DNA of 64,000 nucleotides from Branchiostoma floridae (GCF_000003815.2 NC_049980.1:8947226-9011225), one strand, 5' to 3'. Shown: positions 22,990 through 33,547, counted from the stretch's first letter. Program-made: numbers and translations. Notes: generated from the letters alone by a model not told the origin.

Positions 22990-23076
22990 CTGTTGCAGGT
23001 GCCATCCATCCCACTTGTCCTCGTCCTCATATCCAACCCGGATTTTGTAGATGTCTCCTAAGTCTGCTGTAGAGAC
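22990..23076 (-). CDS. PLAT 7, second exon, with GC donor
   Basis: Encodes VSTADLGDIYKIRVGYEDED and WDGWHLQQ. The donor is CAG|gcaagt, a GC-AG intron with an otherwise perfect U1 match; no GT donor keeps the frame here. Confidence 0.9.
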
Positions 23077-23228
23077 CTGTTATGCACATAATAACTTAGA
23101 TAAATTCCATTTTAGATTCTGACATTTTCTTACAGACTGTACATACACATAAAACATGGTCTGCAGAAAGGAATTTAAAAAAGTAGGTAGAGAAGCCTAC
23201 TTGAGGCTTTTTACTTAATGAACCTTAC

Positions 23229-23392
23229 CTGAAACTCATTAGTTGCTCCTGGTTCAAAGCACTTGGTTTCTTCATTAGCCAAGACAAGCTCCTCTGACTT
23301 CCCTTTATCACCATAGATGACCAGTGTAGCCTGGGACCCATGGGTAGACTTGGAGTCAGTAGCTGTGGTCACCCAAACCTTCCACTCCTCAC
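23229..23392 (-). CDS. PLAT 7 (type A), first exon
   Basis: Encodes EEWKVWVTTATDSKSTHGSQ, ATLVIYGDKGKSEELVLANE and GATNEFQ. The GTDA motif is STHGSQA. Confidence 0.92.
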
Positions 23393-23425
23393 CTAAACAG
23401 GCACAACCCAAATAAATACAACAGT

Positions 23426-23610
23426 TACTGTAAAAGCTGACATTTTTGCAAAGGTTTTATGTTTGCAGTTTTCGAAGCCGAACTGAAAACCACTATAAAA
23501 CTGCTTGTTCTGTCTTCTGCCCACAAATACTTTTCAAAGCTCAGAAACACAGTGAACACTTTCAGTTTCTTTCTACCATGGACTCAAATCCCAGCAATCT
23601 TAAAAGTAGT
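23426..23610. mobile_element. 'tactgtaaatgc' MITE relative
   Basis: ttactgtaaaagctgac start; tttgcagttttcg and acagtgaacactttcag inside. Boundaries are approximate. Confidence 0.4.
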
Positions 23611-23925
23611 TATACTTATAGTGACCATTGCAACTCTCAAGCTGTGACAAGATGATACTTACTACTCAGAAAGAGGTTGAATAGAGATGAAGTTTACATA
23701 GCTTCGTAATGCCGCAAGTATGACATTGCCACCATTTCCCACTGTGGAATTATAGTATTTCCTCATCATGCAAATGAGGTCTTCATTTGCATAATTGATA
23801 TCGACCCTTTCACAGCATCCCAACTTATGTAAATCAACCACACACACAGGCACTCACACAAATGCCATCTAAAACACCTTACTTGCAAAGGTAACAACAT
23901 TACAACACAATACCACATGGCATAC

Positions 23926-24060
23926 CTTCCAGACTGAGCTCCCTCTCTGTCTGCCCGTCTCCCTTGTCCTTGTGTAGCCACTGGTTACAGGTGAACACAT
24001 GTTCTTTGTTGGACTCTGCAGACTCCTTAATCACCACCTTGTCCAGGAACACCCCATCTC
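23926..24060 (-). CDS. PLAT 6, final exon
   Basis: Encodes DGVFLDKVVIKESAESNKEH, then VFTCNQWLHKDKGDGQTERE and LSLE. The parts before and after C..WL are fused in one exon. Confidence 0.92.
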
Positions 24061-24107
24061 CTGAGGATACACACACATGTGATGACTGGTGCACTCAGTA
24101 CAAGGTT

Positions 24108-24128
24108 TTCAGCACCAAGGACAAGAAC
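24108..24128 (+). promoter_or_regulatory. RE1-like motif
   Basis: TTCAGCACCAAGGACAAG; same 16-mer core as the copies at 3169, 18187 and 38762. Confidence 0.35.
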
Positions 24129-24245
24129 TGCTTTTTGGAAAATTTCAGACACAAGCTTCTAGATGACATAATTGTAACAGGATGTTTGTGAAGATCTAGG
24201 AATTGAAGATAATATTAAATTTGGAATTAAACCCAAACAACTGGG

Positions 24246-24388
24246 CAATATTTGAGAAATACTAGACGTTTTCCAGATGCCATCCAACATATTTCCTTCT
24301 TTTTCTTTTCGTTCTTTTTCTTTCCATTCTTTCATGATGAAAGATGTTGGATGACATCTAGAATGTCTCAATGGTATTTCTCAACATG
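24246..24388. mobile_element. Hairpin MITE with pyrimidine-rich loop
   Basis: Two arms of about 45 bases (tttgagaaatactagacgtt ... gatgccatccaacat) are inverted copies of each other around a CTTTTT-rich loop at 24291-24342. Confidence 0.7.
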
Positions 24389-24560
24389 TCATCTAGCTGT
24401 ATACAAACATGTATATGTAGATTTCGTTAGAAATGTCAATTGTAGAAATATTTGAAAGATTTTTTGCTGGAGAAAACACCTCCTAAATGCCTGTTTTGCC
24501 TGAGAACCCTGCCCAAAGAAGACAATTTGGACTCTATGAAGTTACATTGACTCTTCTCAC

Positions 24561-24794
24561 CTGACTCATTCTCCAGTGCTATGACAACCTTCTTCAGACG
24601 GTCCAGTGACACGGCCTCTACTGCAAACAGGTCCATCTGTCCTGGCTGGAACTTGGCATGGGTGTGGTTCAGCGGCCTGTGGAGCAGCCGACACCCAGTG
24701 TCTCCTCTACTCCCGTGTATGGTGATGCAAAGGTTGGATGTAAAGCTGGCATCTGATTCTGCACCCATGTATACTGCTACCTGATATGTCAGGA
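24561..24794 (-). CDS. PLAT 6 (type B), fused first and second exons
   Basis: A 234-nt exon: LTYQVAVYMGAESDASFTSN, LCITIHGSRGDTGCRLLHRP, FQPGQMDLFAVEAVSLDRLK and KVVIALENES. The TGD and GTDANV loop residues are changed (MGAESDASFTSN), so this copy may not bind calcium. Confidence 0.92.
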
Positions 24795-25082
24795 CTAGAA
24801 AAAGAAATGAGAAGGATAAGAATCTTTCATATTTTCAATATGGTGGCCAGGCACATCTCTTGCCTTTTGAGTTGAGGTCTGTCAGATTCTATTTAACATA
24901 ACATAATTATAGAACTGTGTTTAACATTATAGAATGTGTCACATACTTATTATTTGGTAGAACTTGGCTTCCTAAGGGGGAGAGCTGGAAACCTTACGTA
25001 CAACTGGAAGCAGATGTAACAATTGCAAGCAAACAAATAAATCAATTACTTGTACCTTTGAAGCTAAAACATTCCCCCTTAC

Positions 25083-25302
25083 CTGGCAATGGTTCGACCC
25101 CTGGTCGGACAACCGGCAACTCCCTCCATACGTCACCGTCGTCCCGCGAGCGAGACAGCCAGCGGTTAAACTTGAAGTTCAAAACCTGGTAATCATTCAG
25201 GTCCTTCATCTTCAGTCTCTCCAGATACCAGTCAGGCCTATCCCCTTCATTGTTGTGTCCTATCCGGACCTTGTAGATGTCACCAACACCTTTCACATTC
25301 AC
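25083..25302 (-). CDS. PLAT 5, fused second and third exons
   Basis: A 220-nt exon: VNVKGVGDIYKVRIGHNNEG, PDWYLERLKMKD, FNRWLSRSRDDGDVWRELPV. The intron that separates these parts in other A domains is missing here. Confidence 0.93.
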
Positions 25303-25683
25303 CTGGTAGGAAGCAGACAGCATTGATTTAAACTATTCAATATAACAGACAATGTCATTAGTTTGTTCTACCTATCTAAATATCTGTCTTCCTGTAGTCT
25401 AAAAAAGCTTTTTAGAATAGACAACATTATCAAACATGGTCCTCTGTGGTATAGTAAATAAAATGAATTCCAATTCTGAGTACCAGCTCAGACAAAAACT
25501 ATAAATAGTCATGCCTTCAAAAACCATAGCTATCAACCAGGGATTGATGTGTTTAAATACTCATTCTTTCCTAGAACTATTGGGGAGTGGAACTACTTGC
25601 CATAATGGCAGCAACTGACAGAATACACCGCAAAATACAGTATTGAGTTTACATTGATTTACAGATTAAACTTTTAGGCCCAC

Positions 25684-25847
25684 CTTGAACTTGTCAGCAG
25701 TGTGTTGTTGGAACAGACCATCCTTCCCCAGCCCCAGTTGGATGGGCTCCGAGCACATCTCGTCTCCGTACACGTACAGCGTAACTTCTGCATCAGTCCC
25801 AGCATCCTCCATGCTCCCAGTGGACACATACACTTTCCAGTCACCCT
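25684..25847 (-). CDS. PLAT 5 (type A), first exon
   Basis: Encodes GDWKVYVSTGSMEDAGTDAE, VTLYVYGDEMCSEPIQLGLG and ADKFK. AGTDA is intact. Donor AAG|gtgggc. Confidence 0.92.
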
Positions 25848-26931
25848 CTGTTGGGAAATAGATAGTTAAGAAAATTTAAATTCTAGAAATCTGATTTAGA
25901 ATTCACGACATTTTCCAATTGTTGATATAGTACAAGATAACAAATATCGTCACTATATCTCACAACATTACAAACTATGAACAACACCAAACATGTTGAA
26001 TACGGAATACAATATTATGCATGGTGACGTCATCTTTGCTATTATCGGTATATATTCACTACTACAGAAAACAAAGGAAAATGATTATTTGCATGTATAA
26101 GGATAAAACTGTCTCCTAACAAGAGTCAAAAACACAACTGATCAAGGGTGTTAGGACGAACCAATAACATGGAGTTATAGTCTGGGCACACATAAAGGAC
26201 AGGATCCATGACAGAAGCAATATGTGACAAGAGCTATGAGTAAGAGTGATATATGGGATGTAGGAGGGTTCTCTGAAATATCAACAAGTATCAAAGCATT
26301 AGGACCAGCATAGCCAATATGTCCTACATTGTATATATTTTCATTTGTCGTTTGAGCATCATTTCTAATGAATCCATGCTTTTTAATGAATTTTGCTTAT
26401 CGATGTCTAGATTGCTGATTATGCATACAGAAAACTATTTTATATTTTAATAACTTAATAGATGATTAGCATGCTATCTATCAGGTACAGTACTACAAGG
26501 TACATTTTTACAATCATGTACTTCATGACCATATCAATCACATTGATTTTAACAACTCAGGGCTTATATCTATAGACAACATTATGTACAGTTGCAATCA
26601 AAATGCCAAGATTTACATGCTTTTCTAAAATGGTACCTTTTCAAGATTGTTGAGATAGACTTGATATGACATAGACTTGACATAGACATTGCTAAGTTTA
26701 GTACATATAGCTATATGATATCAAATTTAATCTCGTTAGAATATAACAGTGATATAACACAAAAAAACTGTGTGCAAAAACATGTACAAGTGCATGTGAC
26801 CATTCCCTGTACTAAACAGGATCAAAAGTGCACATGTAGGTAAAAAAAATTGTGTCAAACTTCACAAACAAAACTAACACCGACTAATAAACAGTTGCGA
26901 GGAGGTCTAAAACCGTCATGATAATACATAC

Positions 26932-27081
26932 GCTCTGGCTCTGTTTCTGACAAGGAGTCTGTGTTGTTTTCTGGTTCTGACTCCGGCGCAAAATCACTGT
27001 CATCGTCGTACCGTTGGCCAGGGTTAGTTAGAGCCTTCACCGACTTTTGTAACACCACCTCAACTATCTTTTTGGCTTGCT
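26932..27081 (-). CDS. Acidic linker exon before PLAT 5
   Basis: Acceptor gtgccattgaag, donor AGC|gtatgt. Encodes EQAKKIVEVVLQKSVKALTN, then RYDDDSDFAPESEPENNTDS and LSETEPE. A short amphipathic helix followed by an acidic tail; symmetric phase (1/1). Confidence 0.84.
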
Positions 27082-27225
27082 CTTCAATGGCACACACAGA
27101 CAGGAAGGCAGGCAAGGTGGAGAGAGGCATGGAGATGTTAGTATAATGTAAGCACAGAGTTGTAATGCCAGTTCACCTTTATCCACAGTAATCAATATTC
27201 GTTGTGTTTACCAACACAGTATTAA

Positions 27226-27345
27226 GGGATATCAACTGGACGGACGGTCGCTTCAAGTTGTAATATGTTCAAATATTGTTGTTTGAAACTACCATCCGTC
27301 GACTCAATATCTCTGAATACCGATTTCTGACAGCAACAGATATAG
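27226..27345. mobile_element. MITE family 2, copy 1
   Basis: Inverted arms gatatcaactggacggacgg and ccgtcgactcaatatc around tttgaaact; followed by caacagatataggttac, also present in copy 2. Confidence 0.65.
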
Positions 27346-27625
27346 GTTACCCCACAGATAAAGGTGACATGTAGCATAAGTATGTTAATTGGTTTTCAGG
27401 AATATGATTACTATAGTGGGATTTTAGACAAAGTAAGGTAAGAACTACATTTTGTACCTTCATGCAACTAGTGGCCAATAACAGATGGAGTATAGATCTA
27501 GAGTTGTTATGAAACTAATGTCTCCTAACAAAATGGAATATTATACAGTTCTTTGCTTTATCTACATTGTATGGCAAGACAGCATGCATGCCAATCTGTA
27601 GGTTTACATACATGTATCATGCTTA

Positions 27626-27659
27626 TTAATTCTCCAGATGAAAATTTCTGGAGAATTAA
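27626..27659. repeat. Perfect short hairpin
   Basis: ttaattctccag / ctggagaattaa arms with a ten-base loop. No flanking U-tract or function is evident. Confidence 0.8.
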
Positions 27660-28198
27660 CATTTTTTATGACGGTTGACAGTACATCATCTAAACAGGTG
27701 ACATTTTAACAGATGGGTCTACACATACAACTAAATGCTTATGACTTGAATGCTTTCATGCCAAAATAAGTCTCATAGAAATTTAAAACCATCCAAATTG
27801 CATGCATACAATCTTTTTCCTACGATGTAGCTTCGGTACCACCCTTGTTAGTTTATGCCTGGTCTCCAAAACTCCCCCTTATGCTACAGTCACAATCTGG
27901 AAACAGTTGCCCTGTTTTCTGCACTTTTGGGTGAGACCACTACATAGCCCCATCGGACACCCCACTGGACACCCCACAGCCACCAGGCTATTTTGGGGCA
28001 TGGCCAGGCCCAGGAACTGGACCTGAGTTAAAATCAACCCAGGGCCCGGCAACAAATAGACACTGTAATCAAATCATTAAAATGCCGAAAGGTACCCCCA
28101 GTCTTATTTGTGGCTTCAGCACCCAGTCGGGGCTACACCCTTAAAAGGCACAGATGCTACTGATGTGACAGTGGCATTACCAACTGCATCTTAGGAGG

Positions 28199-28245
28199 AA
28201 GGAGGTCTGGCATAAACTAGAAGATAGGAGGTCTGGCATAAACTA
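28199..28245. repeat. Two-copy tandem repeat
   Basis: ggaggtctggcataaacta occurs twice, 26 bases apart. Confidence 0.85.
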
Positions 28246-28360
28246 CTAGTAATTGGCGATATGATGGCACTAATGCTAAATCTACCGGCCACTATCTTCT
28301 AGCAAGAAGATGCTTTGAATGTAGGAATACTAGTGGTGATGCAGAGCATTTGTGCCTTAC

Positions 28361-28372
28361 CTTCCAGTTCAG
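28361..28372 (-). CDS. Possible 12-nt microexon
   Basis: AG|CTGAACTGGAAG|gtaagg: acceptor aaacacccag, strong donor. In phase it adds four residues (AELE) between linker exons without disturbing the frame. Support is the splice sites and phase only; the acceptor tract is moderate. Confidence 0.42.
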
Positions 28373-28558
28373 CTGGGTGTTTGTTTGCACAGGGAGCAAC
28401 AACACAGAATGGTGGAGAGACAGACACAGTGTTAGTCACATGGGCACACATGGAGAATAGCATGAATGCCAACATTTCATGACAGATAGAGGGTAGTAAA
28501 GGCATGGTGCTTGAACATGTGAAATGATCTATCTTTCTACTGTTGTGTCTAGTCCTAC

Positions 28559-28603
28559 CTTCAAAGGTGTCATCAGCTGACTCAGATGGCACAGGTCTCT
28601 CTT
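28559..28603 (-). CDS. Short acidic linker exon
   Basis: A 45-nt exon, acceptor ccttgtag, donor AAG|gtagga. Encodes EERPVPSESADDTFE between PLAT 4 and PLAT 5. Symmetric in phase (1/1), so skipping keeps the frame. Confidence 0.75.
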
Positions 28604-28854
28604 CTACAAGGAAAAAAGGATTAAGTACAGCATATTATCTTCAAAGAAATCATTACCTTCCCCAAGAAGGTTATATTTTCATCAGTGTTCATGTACGTAA
28701 TTGTAAGCTTGGATGGATTCTCTTGATAGGGTACTACAATGGAAGGTTTTGGTATCTCAAGTTCTAGACAAGCTAAATGTATGCTACCAAAATATTACAC
28801 TGTGAAATTTACAAAGACACAGCACTGTGAAGTACAAGACTATATATATGGTAC

Positions 28855-28910
28855 CTTTAAGTGGTAGAGTCCTGACAAGTTGACCATCTTCTCTCTTTTC
28901 TTCTGGGTGT
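28855..28910 (-). CDS. PLAT 4, degenerate tail exon
   Basis: A 56-nt exon, acceptor ttttccatcag, donor AAG|gtacca. Encodes (R)HPEEKREDGQLVRTLPLK; the RWL motif is lost (RHP). Confidence 0.84.
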
Positions 28911-29057
28911 CTGATGGAAAATGAAAAATCAATTGAAGTTATGTAGTGCATTTACTTAAATACATGATTTACCAATCTGACTTCCAAACAGTCTTCTTAG
29001 TGACTTTCTAAAGGGCAATTTTAATCTGACTATTGAAAGGTAGCAGATAGAACTCAC

Positions 29058-29215
29058 CTCTCGTACGGGAAGATCCACTCTGTTCTGGCGCCCTCTGCCT
29101 CGCGGACGATGACCTGCTGACAGTACCAGCCTGTATCGGACCTGCCCGAGTCACACCTCAGTACCACGGACTTCAGCGCTCCCAGGGACACTGCCTCTAT
29201 CTCAAACACATCAAC
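29058..29215 (-). CDS. PLAT 4, fused second and third exons
   Basis: A 158-nt exon joins units that are separate in other B domains (intron loss): VDVFEIEAVSLGALKSVVLR, then GWYCQQVIVREAEGARTEW and IFPYE. Cys of the usual FPC is Tyr, and IGHDG is replaced by LRCDSG. Confidence 0.92.
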
Positions 29216-29256
29216 CTGCAATACATACACAAATTAGAGCACATACATTATCTTCA

Positions 29257-29480
29257 AGTCATGTTGACTTCATTATATGGACGATATTTGTGGGTGCATC
29301 AATTTCTATCTGTTTCCAAAAAAAGCTTTCGACCATACTGTAAATCGTACAAAGCTGCTGCAAAATGAGCAACTATACAATGGTCATGTATGCCATAAAT
29401 TAAAAAAAAATAATTCGAAAACAGATTCTAATGTGACAGTATTTCAAAAAACAATGCCACAGTCAAAAAAGGGAAAGAAC
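29257..29480. mobile_element. MITE family 3, copy 1
   Basis: Shares gttgacttcattatatggac and ctgtaaatcgtacaaagc with 42390-42530 (inverse), 58678-58760 and 63358-63721. Confidence 0.55.
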
Positions 29481-29689
29481 AAAAAATAGAATATTGGTCT
29501 GTATACCACTCTTTGCGTTTGACTTGAAAGTCATTTCTTCAACCTTAGTGACCACTTACATTTGACAATGAAGACATCTTTTTTTGCCAAACTTTGAAAA
29601 AAGCCCCATAGAGATGAAAACAGCAAGAGGAAAGACGAAGCACAGACATTACTAATTTGAAACAAGATGCTGCCCCAAGTTTCCCCTAC

Positions 29690-29841
29690 CTGGCCTGGTT
29701 GGAACTTTTTCTCCTGAGTAGAGTTGAGCAGAAGTCGCTCCCCGGTGTCTCCCCTCTCTCCCACTATGTTCATGTAGATGTCTCCTTCTGTGAAGGCCTC
29801 CTCTATGTCTCCGGTGTACACTTGGATATGGTACCGAAGAA
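29690..29841 (-). CDS. PLAT 4 (type B), first exon
   Basis: Encodes LRYHIQVYTGDIEEAFTEGD, IYMNIVGERGDTGERLLLNS and FQPGQ. The AGTDANV motif has become AFTEGDI. Confidence 0.92.
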
Positions 29842-30359
29842 CTACACAAAGAATAACATAGAGAATACATGTTAACTCTGCCAACTGTGTACAAAATCTA
29901 AACTTTAATTCTACTTAGAATTATCTTTAGCCAACTAAATTCCAACTAAATTTCTCTTAGTCTTCTTATGAAATTTAATGTCTACTACATTATTTTCAAA
30001 TATAGTCAAACCTGTCTAAAGCGGCTACTCAAGGGACTGGAGACTATAGAGAATATGTTGATCAATTGGCCATAATCGTATGAGCAATAAGTTACACATG
30101 ATGTCAGTACCCACTAATCTTTGATGTACTCTCTGATGTACTGTTTTTCATCTTATAAACTGTAAGGTAAATTTTGTAGATGCATAACATGAGACAAAAT
30201 TCTACGACTTTTGTTTAATGCTTTAACTTGCACACATAACCACTCAGAAAGTGTACACAACTTGGTGCTTTCTACACAGTCACTCACTTTGATACCATGG
30301 GCTTGCTGTCAGGTATCTCAATATTCAAGCAACAAGTTTTGATACAGAACACAGCATAC

Positions 30360-30492
30360 CTGGGAGGGTGTTCTTTCCTGGCTGTACAACAGGGAGCTCT
30401 CTCATGATGTCTCCATCCTCCTTGTTACGGGACAGCCAGCGGTGGAACTTAAACACCAGCTCCTCATCACCATTTAGGTCCTTCATGTGCAC
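30360..30492 (-). CDS. PLAT 3, third exon
   Basis: A 133-nt exon encoding VHMKDLNGDEELVFKF, HRWLSRNKEDGDIMRELPVV and GKNTLP; donor CAG|gtatgc. Confidence 0.92.
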
Positions 30493-31216
30493 CTACATGG
30501 GTTAGCAATACAAATGAGATAATCAGCATCAGATTATGATATCACAAAATGGTAATGACAATTCAGTACTAGAAAAAAAACACACAATATGACTTTATTC
30601 AAAACAAAAGGTGCACTTCAGCCAGATTGGCTAAATTACGCAACAAGTTCACAAAACATACAAAGGACATAAATTGTCTGCTTATGTGTCGTTGAATTAT
30701 ATACTTACACGTTAAAATTACATATTAAGAAGTCAGCATAGACAATAGAATTGTGTTCAATAGTGTTTAACTGAGAATAATTCTGGGCATCATCATAAAA
30801 AAGTTACACCATCTTCTTACGTACCATATTTTCTTGAATTAATTAAATTCTTTTCAAATTTTTCACCAGTTTGTAGAGACAATGCCAAAGGAGAACACTT
30901 GTAGCATTTTTTTAAAATTTCAGCAAGGGCAATAGTCCTTGACTTAAGGAAAATTTCTTAAGGAAAGAGGAGAAAACCTCATCTTAAATTTGAATTTATC
31001 CGGGTTCAAGATGTGTTCAAGATTGGACGAGAAGGAGTAGGTATTTTCTTAGAGGTTTTTTTTGTTTTATGTTTCAGTCAAACAGATTTGCCTGAGACTT
31101 GGCCCCCACATTGGGGTGAATATTATTTTGATTGGAATGTGTATTCTAGTACAGGAAATGTGGGATATGCATTCTAGGTGTAGAGTGATGAGTTAATGAG
31201 TAATAGTGAGTTGTAC

Positions 31217-31303
31217 CTTGCCAAGATACCAGTCTGGCTTGTCTCCTGTGTTGTCATGACTGACACGGACCTTGTAGATGTCTCCTACGTCTGACAGATT
31301 CAC
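31217..31303 (-). CDS. PLAT 3, second exon
   Basis: An 87-nt phase-0 exon encoding VNLSDVGDIYKVRVSHDNTG and DKPDWYLGK; donor AAG|gtacaa. Confidence 0.92.
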
Positions 31304-31859
31304 CTGGAACAAATACAAAATTATACTGTTATCCTGAGCTCACTGATCTTTAGATATTAATAAACGGCTTATTACTTGAAGAAAAATACTTTTCTTTTAA
31401 TTTTGGTATTGGTAAGACCACACCAACTTAATATATTGATTCTCGGATTTTAAACTTGACATCATAGATAAAAGGGCAGGGAGGAAAATGTATATGTCAC
31501 TGTATTCACTGCATTAAACTGAATGCATCAAAACACAAACCAGTGAAGCATGTTTTTATTTCAATTATGAAAACCAGCAACTAGAATCGGTGTGGTCTAA
31601 CCAAAATTGGCACAAGATAAGCCCAGGAGTATCATCTACTGTAGACTTTGTATTCAGTAATAAGCAGTATCACATTCAATATTTGTCAAGTTGCCCTTCA
31701 AATTATGATAGTTAGGGGTGCTGTAAGTAAGAGAATTCAATCAAAACTAACACATGAAAAGAACTGATGGTGCTCATTTGGGGAGATCTGAGGAGAGTGT
31801 GAGTAGGGAATGTTTAGATGTCTTTACAAAATGGTGGAGGACTTATAATAAGTACTTAC

Positions 31860-31877
31860 TTTGAGAGCATAGCCCCT
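31860..31877 (-). CDS. 18-nt symmetric microexon in PLAT 3
   Basis: Acceptor ttgttgccttctcag with a long pyrimidine tract, donor AAA|gtaagt. Encodes RGYALK in phase 0, between DTFQ and VNLSDVG. Both sites are near consensus and the length is a multiple of three, so it can be included or skipped freely. No other PLAT unit in the window has it. Confidence 0.62.
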
Positions 31878-32309
31878 CTGAGAAGGCAACAAGAGTAGAG
31901 AAAAGACAAATTCAGAATGCCAAAGCACTTGATAAACAAAGAAGGAAAACTGATAAGAGAGAAATGAACTGTGGCATGCATGACCACCTTAGAACTGAAG
32001 TGAATGGAGTGCCTTGGCTTAACCAAATTGATAAGAATTAAAAGTAGAATTCTTAAGGACAAATGACAACTTTGATATGGTTCCAAACAAACTAACAGCA
32101 TTTATAGTGAAGTCCTTCCCACAGCATAATGGTGTACAAGACCATCTCTGTTTCCTTAGCCCTTGGGCCACGCAAGTGTGCAAGTAAAGGCAATACTGAC
32201 ACTGGTGACACTGTCATGGTTTTCCCTTAAGTGATAAGTCCTAAGCAAAAGTCAGTACCGTAGTATGTAATATTCAACCCACAAGGCTATTCTGCAGTTC
32301 CTAACTTAC

Positions 32310-32467
32310 CTGGAAGGTGTCCTCGTGTAGAGCCTCAAACATGCCAGACTGTCCTCCCCTGCCCAGCACGATGGGTCCGGACCCGCCCTGGTCACCAAAC
32401 ACCTCCAGGGTCACCTGCGCATCGGTGGACTCCTTCCCAGTGATCACCCACACTCGCCAATCACCCG
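32310..32467 (-). CDS. PLAT 3 (type A), first exon
   Basis: Acceptor ccatggcag, donor CAG|gtaagt. Encodes GDWRVWVITGKESTDAQVTL, EVFGDQGGSGPIVLGRGGQS and ALHEDTFQ. The TGD Asp is replaced (ITGKESTDA). An RFX X-box-like sequence overlaps the acceptor. Confidence 0.92.
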
Positions 32468-32480
32468 CTGCCATGGTAAC
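32467..32480. promoter_or_regulatory. RFX X-box-like site at a PLAT 3 splice acceptor
   Basis: GCTGCCATGGTAAC matches the X-box (GTTGCCATGGYAAC) at 13 of 14 positions. It overlaps the acceptor of the PLAT 3 exon, so it may be coincidental. Confidence 0.35.
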
Positions 32481-32676
32481 AAGAACTTGTCAGCACACTT
32501 TGTACTAAATATTGTTTTGTGTAACTCTTCTATCAAAGTATCACAGAGATGCCAAGCATGATGTCAAGTATATGACACCAAGAATATGTTAGTGTCTGGA
32601 AGGAACATGAAATGTGCAACTTTTTCCTCATATTCTAATCATTCAATACAGTATTGTATTGGTCTAGGATGTTGCT

Positions 32677-32700
32677 TCCCCCCCCCCCCCTTTTTTTTGC
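32677..32700. repeat. Poly-C/poly-T run
   Basis: ttccccccccccc followed by tttttttt; possible assembly weak point. Confidence 0.9.
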
Positions 32701-32771
32701 TAGCTTGTAACACTGTTCACCATTCATATTATGATATTATACTATTCTCTCAGTAATCTTTCGAATGAGGT

Positions 32772-32880
32772 GACAAGTTAGACTAGAGTAGTCGCTTAGT
32801 ATACTGTTAACCACTATTTGTATGTCATTGTTTTTCACTTGCAATTAGCCCTCGGGCAAGAATTTGCAATAAAACTTATT
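32772..32880 (+). mobile_element. 3' end of a retroelement, copy 2
   Basis: Partner of 7415-7525; ends gggcaagaatttgcaataaa. Confidence 0.55.
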
Positions 32881-32919
32881 AATGATATTCAACGATAGAA
32901 AAGTTCATATCTTGCTAAC

Positions 32920-33108
32920 CTTCAACATTGTCCTCGTCTGGAGTCTTCTCCCTGGGGGTCTCATCTGGGGTTACCGGTGGGGTGGGGGACGGGGAGTTCT
33001 GGGGGGTGCGGATCCTCTTGACCGGAGACTGGGGAGGGGTCAGGTCCTTCACAGGGGACACCACCGACGACTCAGGGGTGCTGGGGCTGCGCTCCTTCTT
33101 CTTTCCAA
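32920..33108 (-). CDS. Pro/Ser/Thr-rich linker exon
   Basis: Acceptor tttccag, donor AAG|gttagc. Encodes GKKKERSPSTPESSVVSPVK, then DLTPPQSPVKRIRTPQNSPS and PTPPVTPDETPREKTPDED. About ten SP/TP sites and a basic start; disordered by composition. GC-rich compared with flanking introns. Separates the trefoil modules from the main PLAT array. Confidence 0.88.
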
Positions 33109-33294
33109 CTGGAAATTAAAAAATAAAATCACCAATCAGAAAGATCTTCAACGTGAGCAAATAATTTGCACTCCCTTTGGTGTTTAAATTTAAAACAAAT
33201 TGGCATCAGACCTTTGTATATATTTCCTTGTCATTTCTGTAGCAGGGTGTATTTTCACAGTGCAGGGTTGCTAGCCCATCACATTCAAGTAACA

Positions 33295-33395
33295 TGCTGA
33301 AGGCATTTCCTCGAACACAGGACCCCTATTTTACATCTATAGGGTCCATTAGCTCAACTGTGAGGCTGCTATCAGTTGAGCTACAGGGACATACC
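33295..33395 (-). mobile_element. tRNA-like fragment
   Basis: On the minus strand gtagctcaactgatagcagc reads as a tRNA A-box arm and gtgttcgagg as a B-box-like element, but the parts are too far apart and no cloverleaf forms; probably a SINE relic. Confidence 0.4.
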
Positions 33396-33547
33396 TTAAA
33401 GTATAATAGCAGTTAGTAAGACAGATTTGAAAACTGCATACCTAATAGTATACTTCTCTTGGTTACAGGGATAAGCAAGATCACTGATACAGCTACATGA
33501 CTGCCAAGAACAAATCAACAATCTTAGATGCCTGACATATTACTTAC

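Noticed and set aside
27626..27659. Rho-independent terminator or miRNA precursor
   Set aside because: The stem is short (12 bp) with a small loop; not a terminator in this eukaryotic context and too short for a miRNA hairpin.
33295..33395. tRNA gene on the minus strand
   Set aside because: A-box and B-box-like words are present but no cloverleaf with correct arms can be drawn; kept only as a SINE relic.
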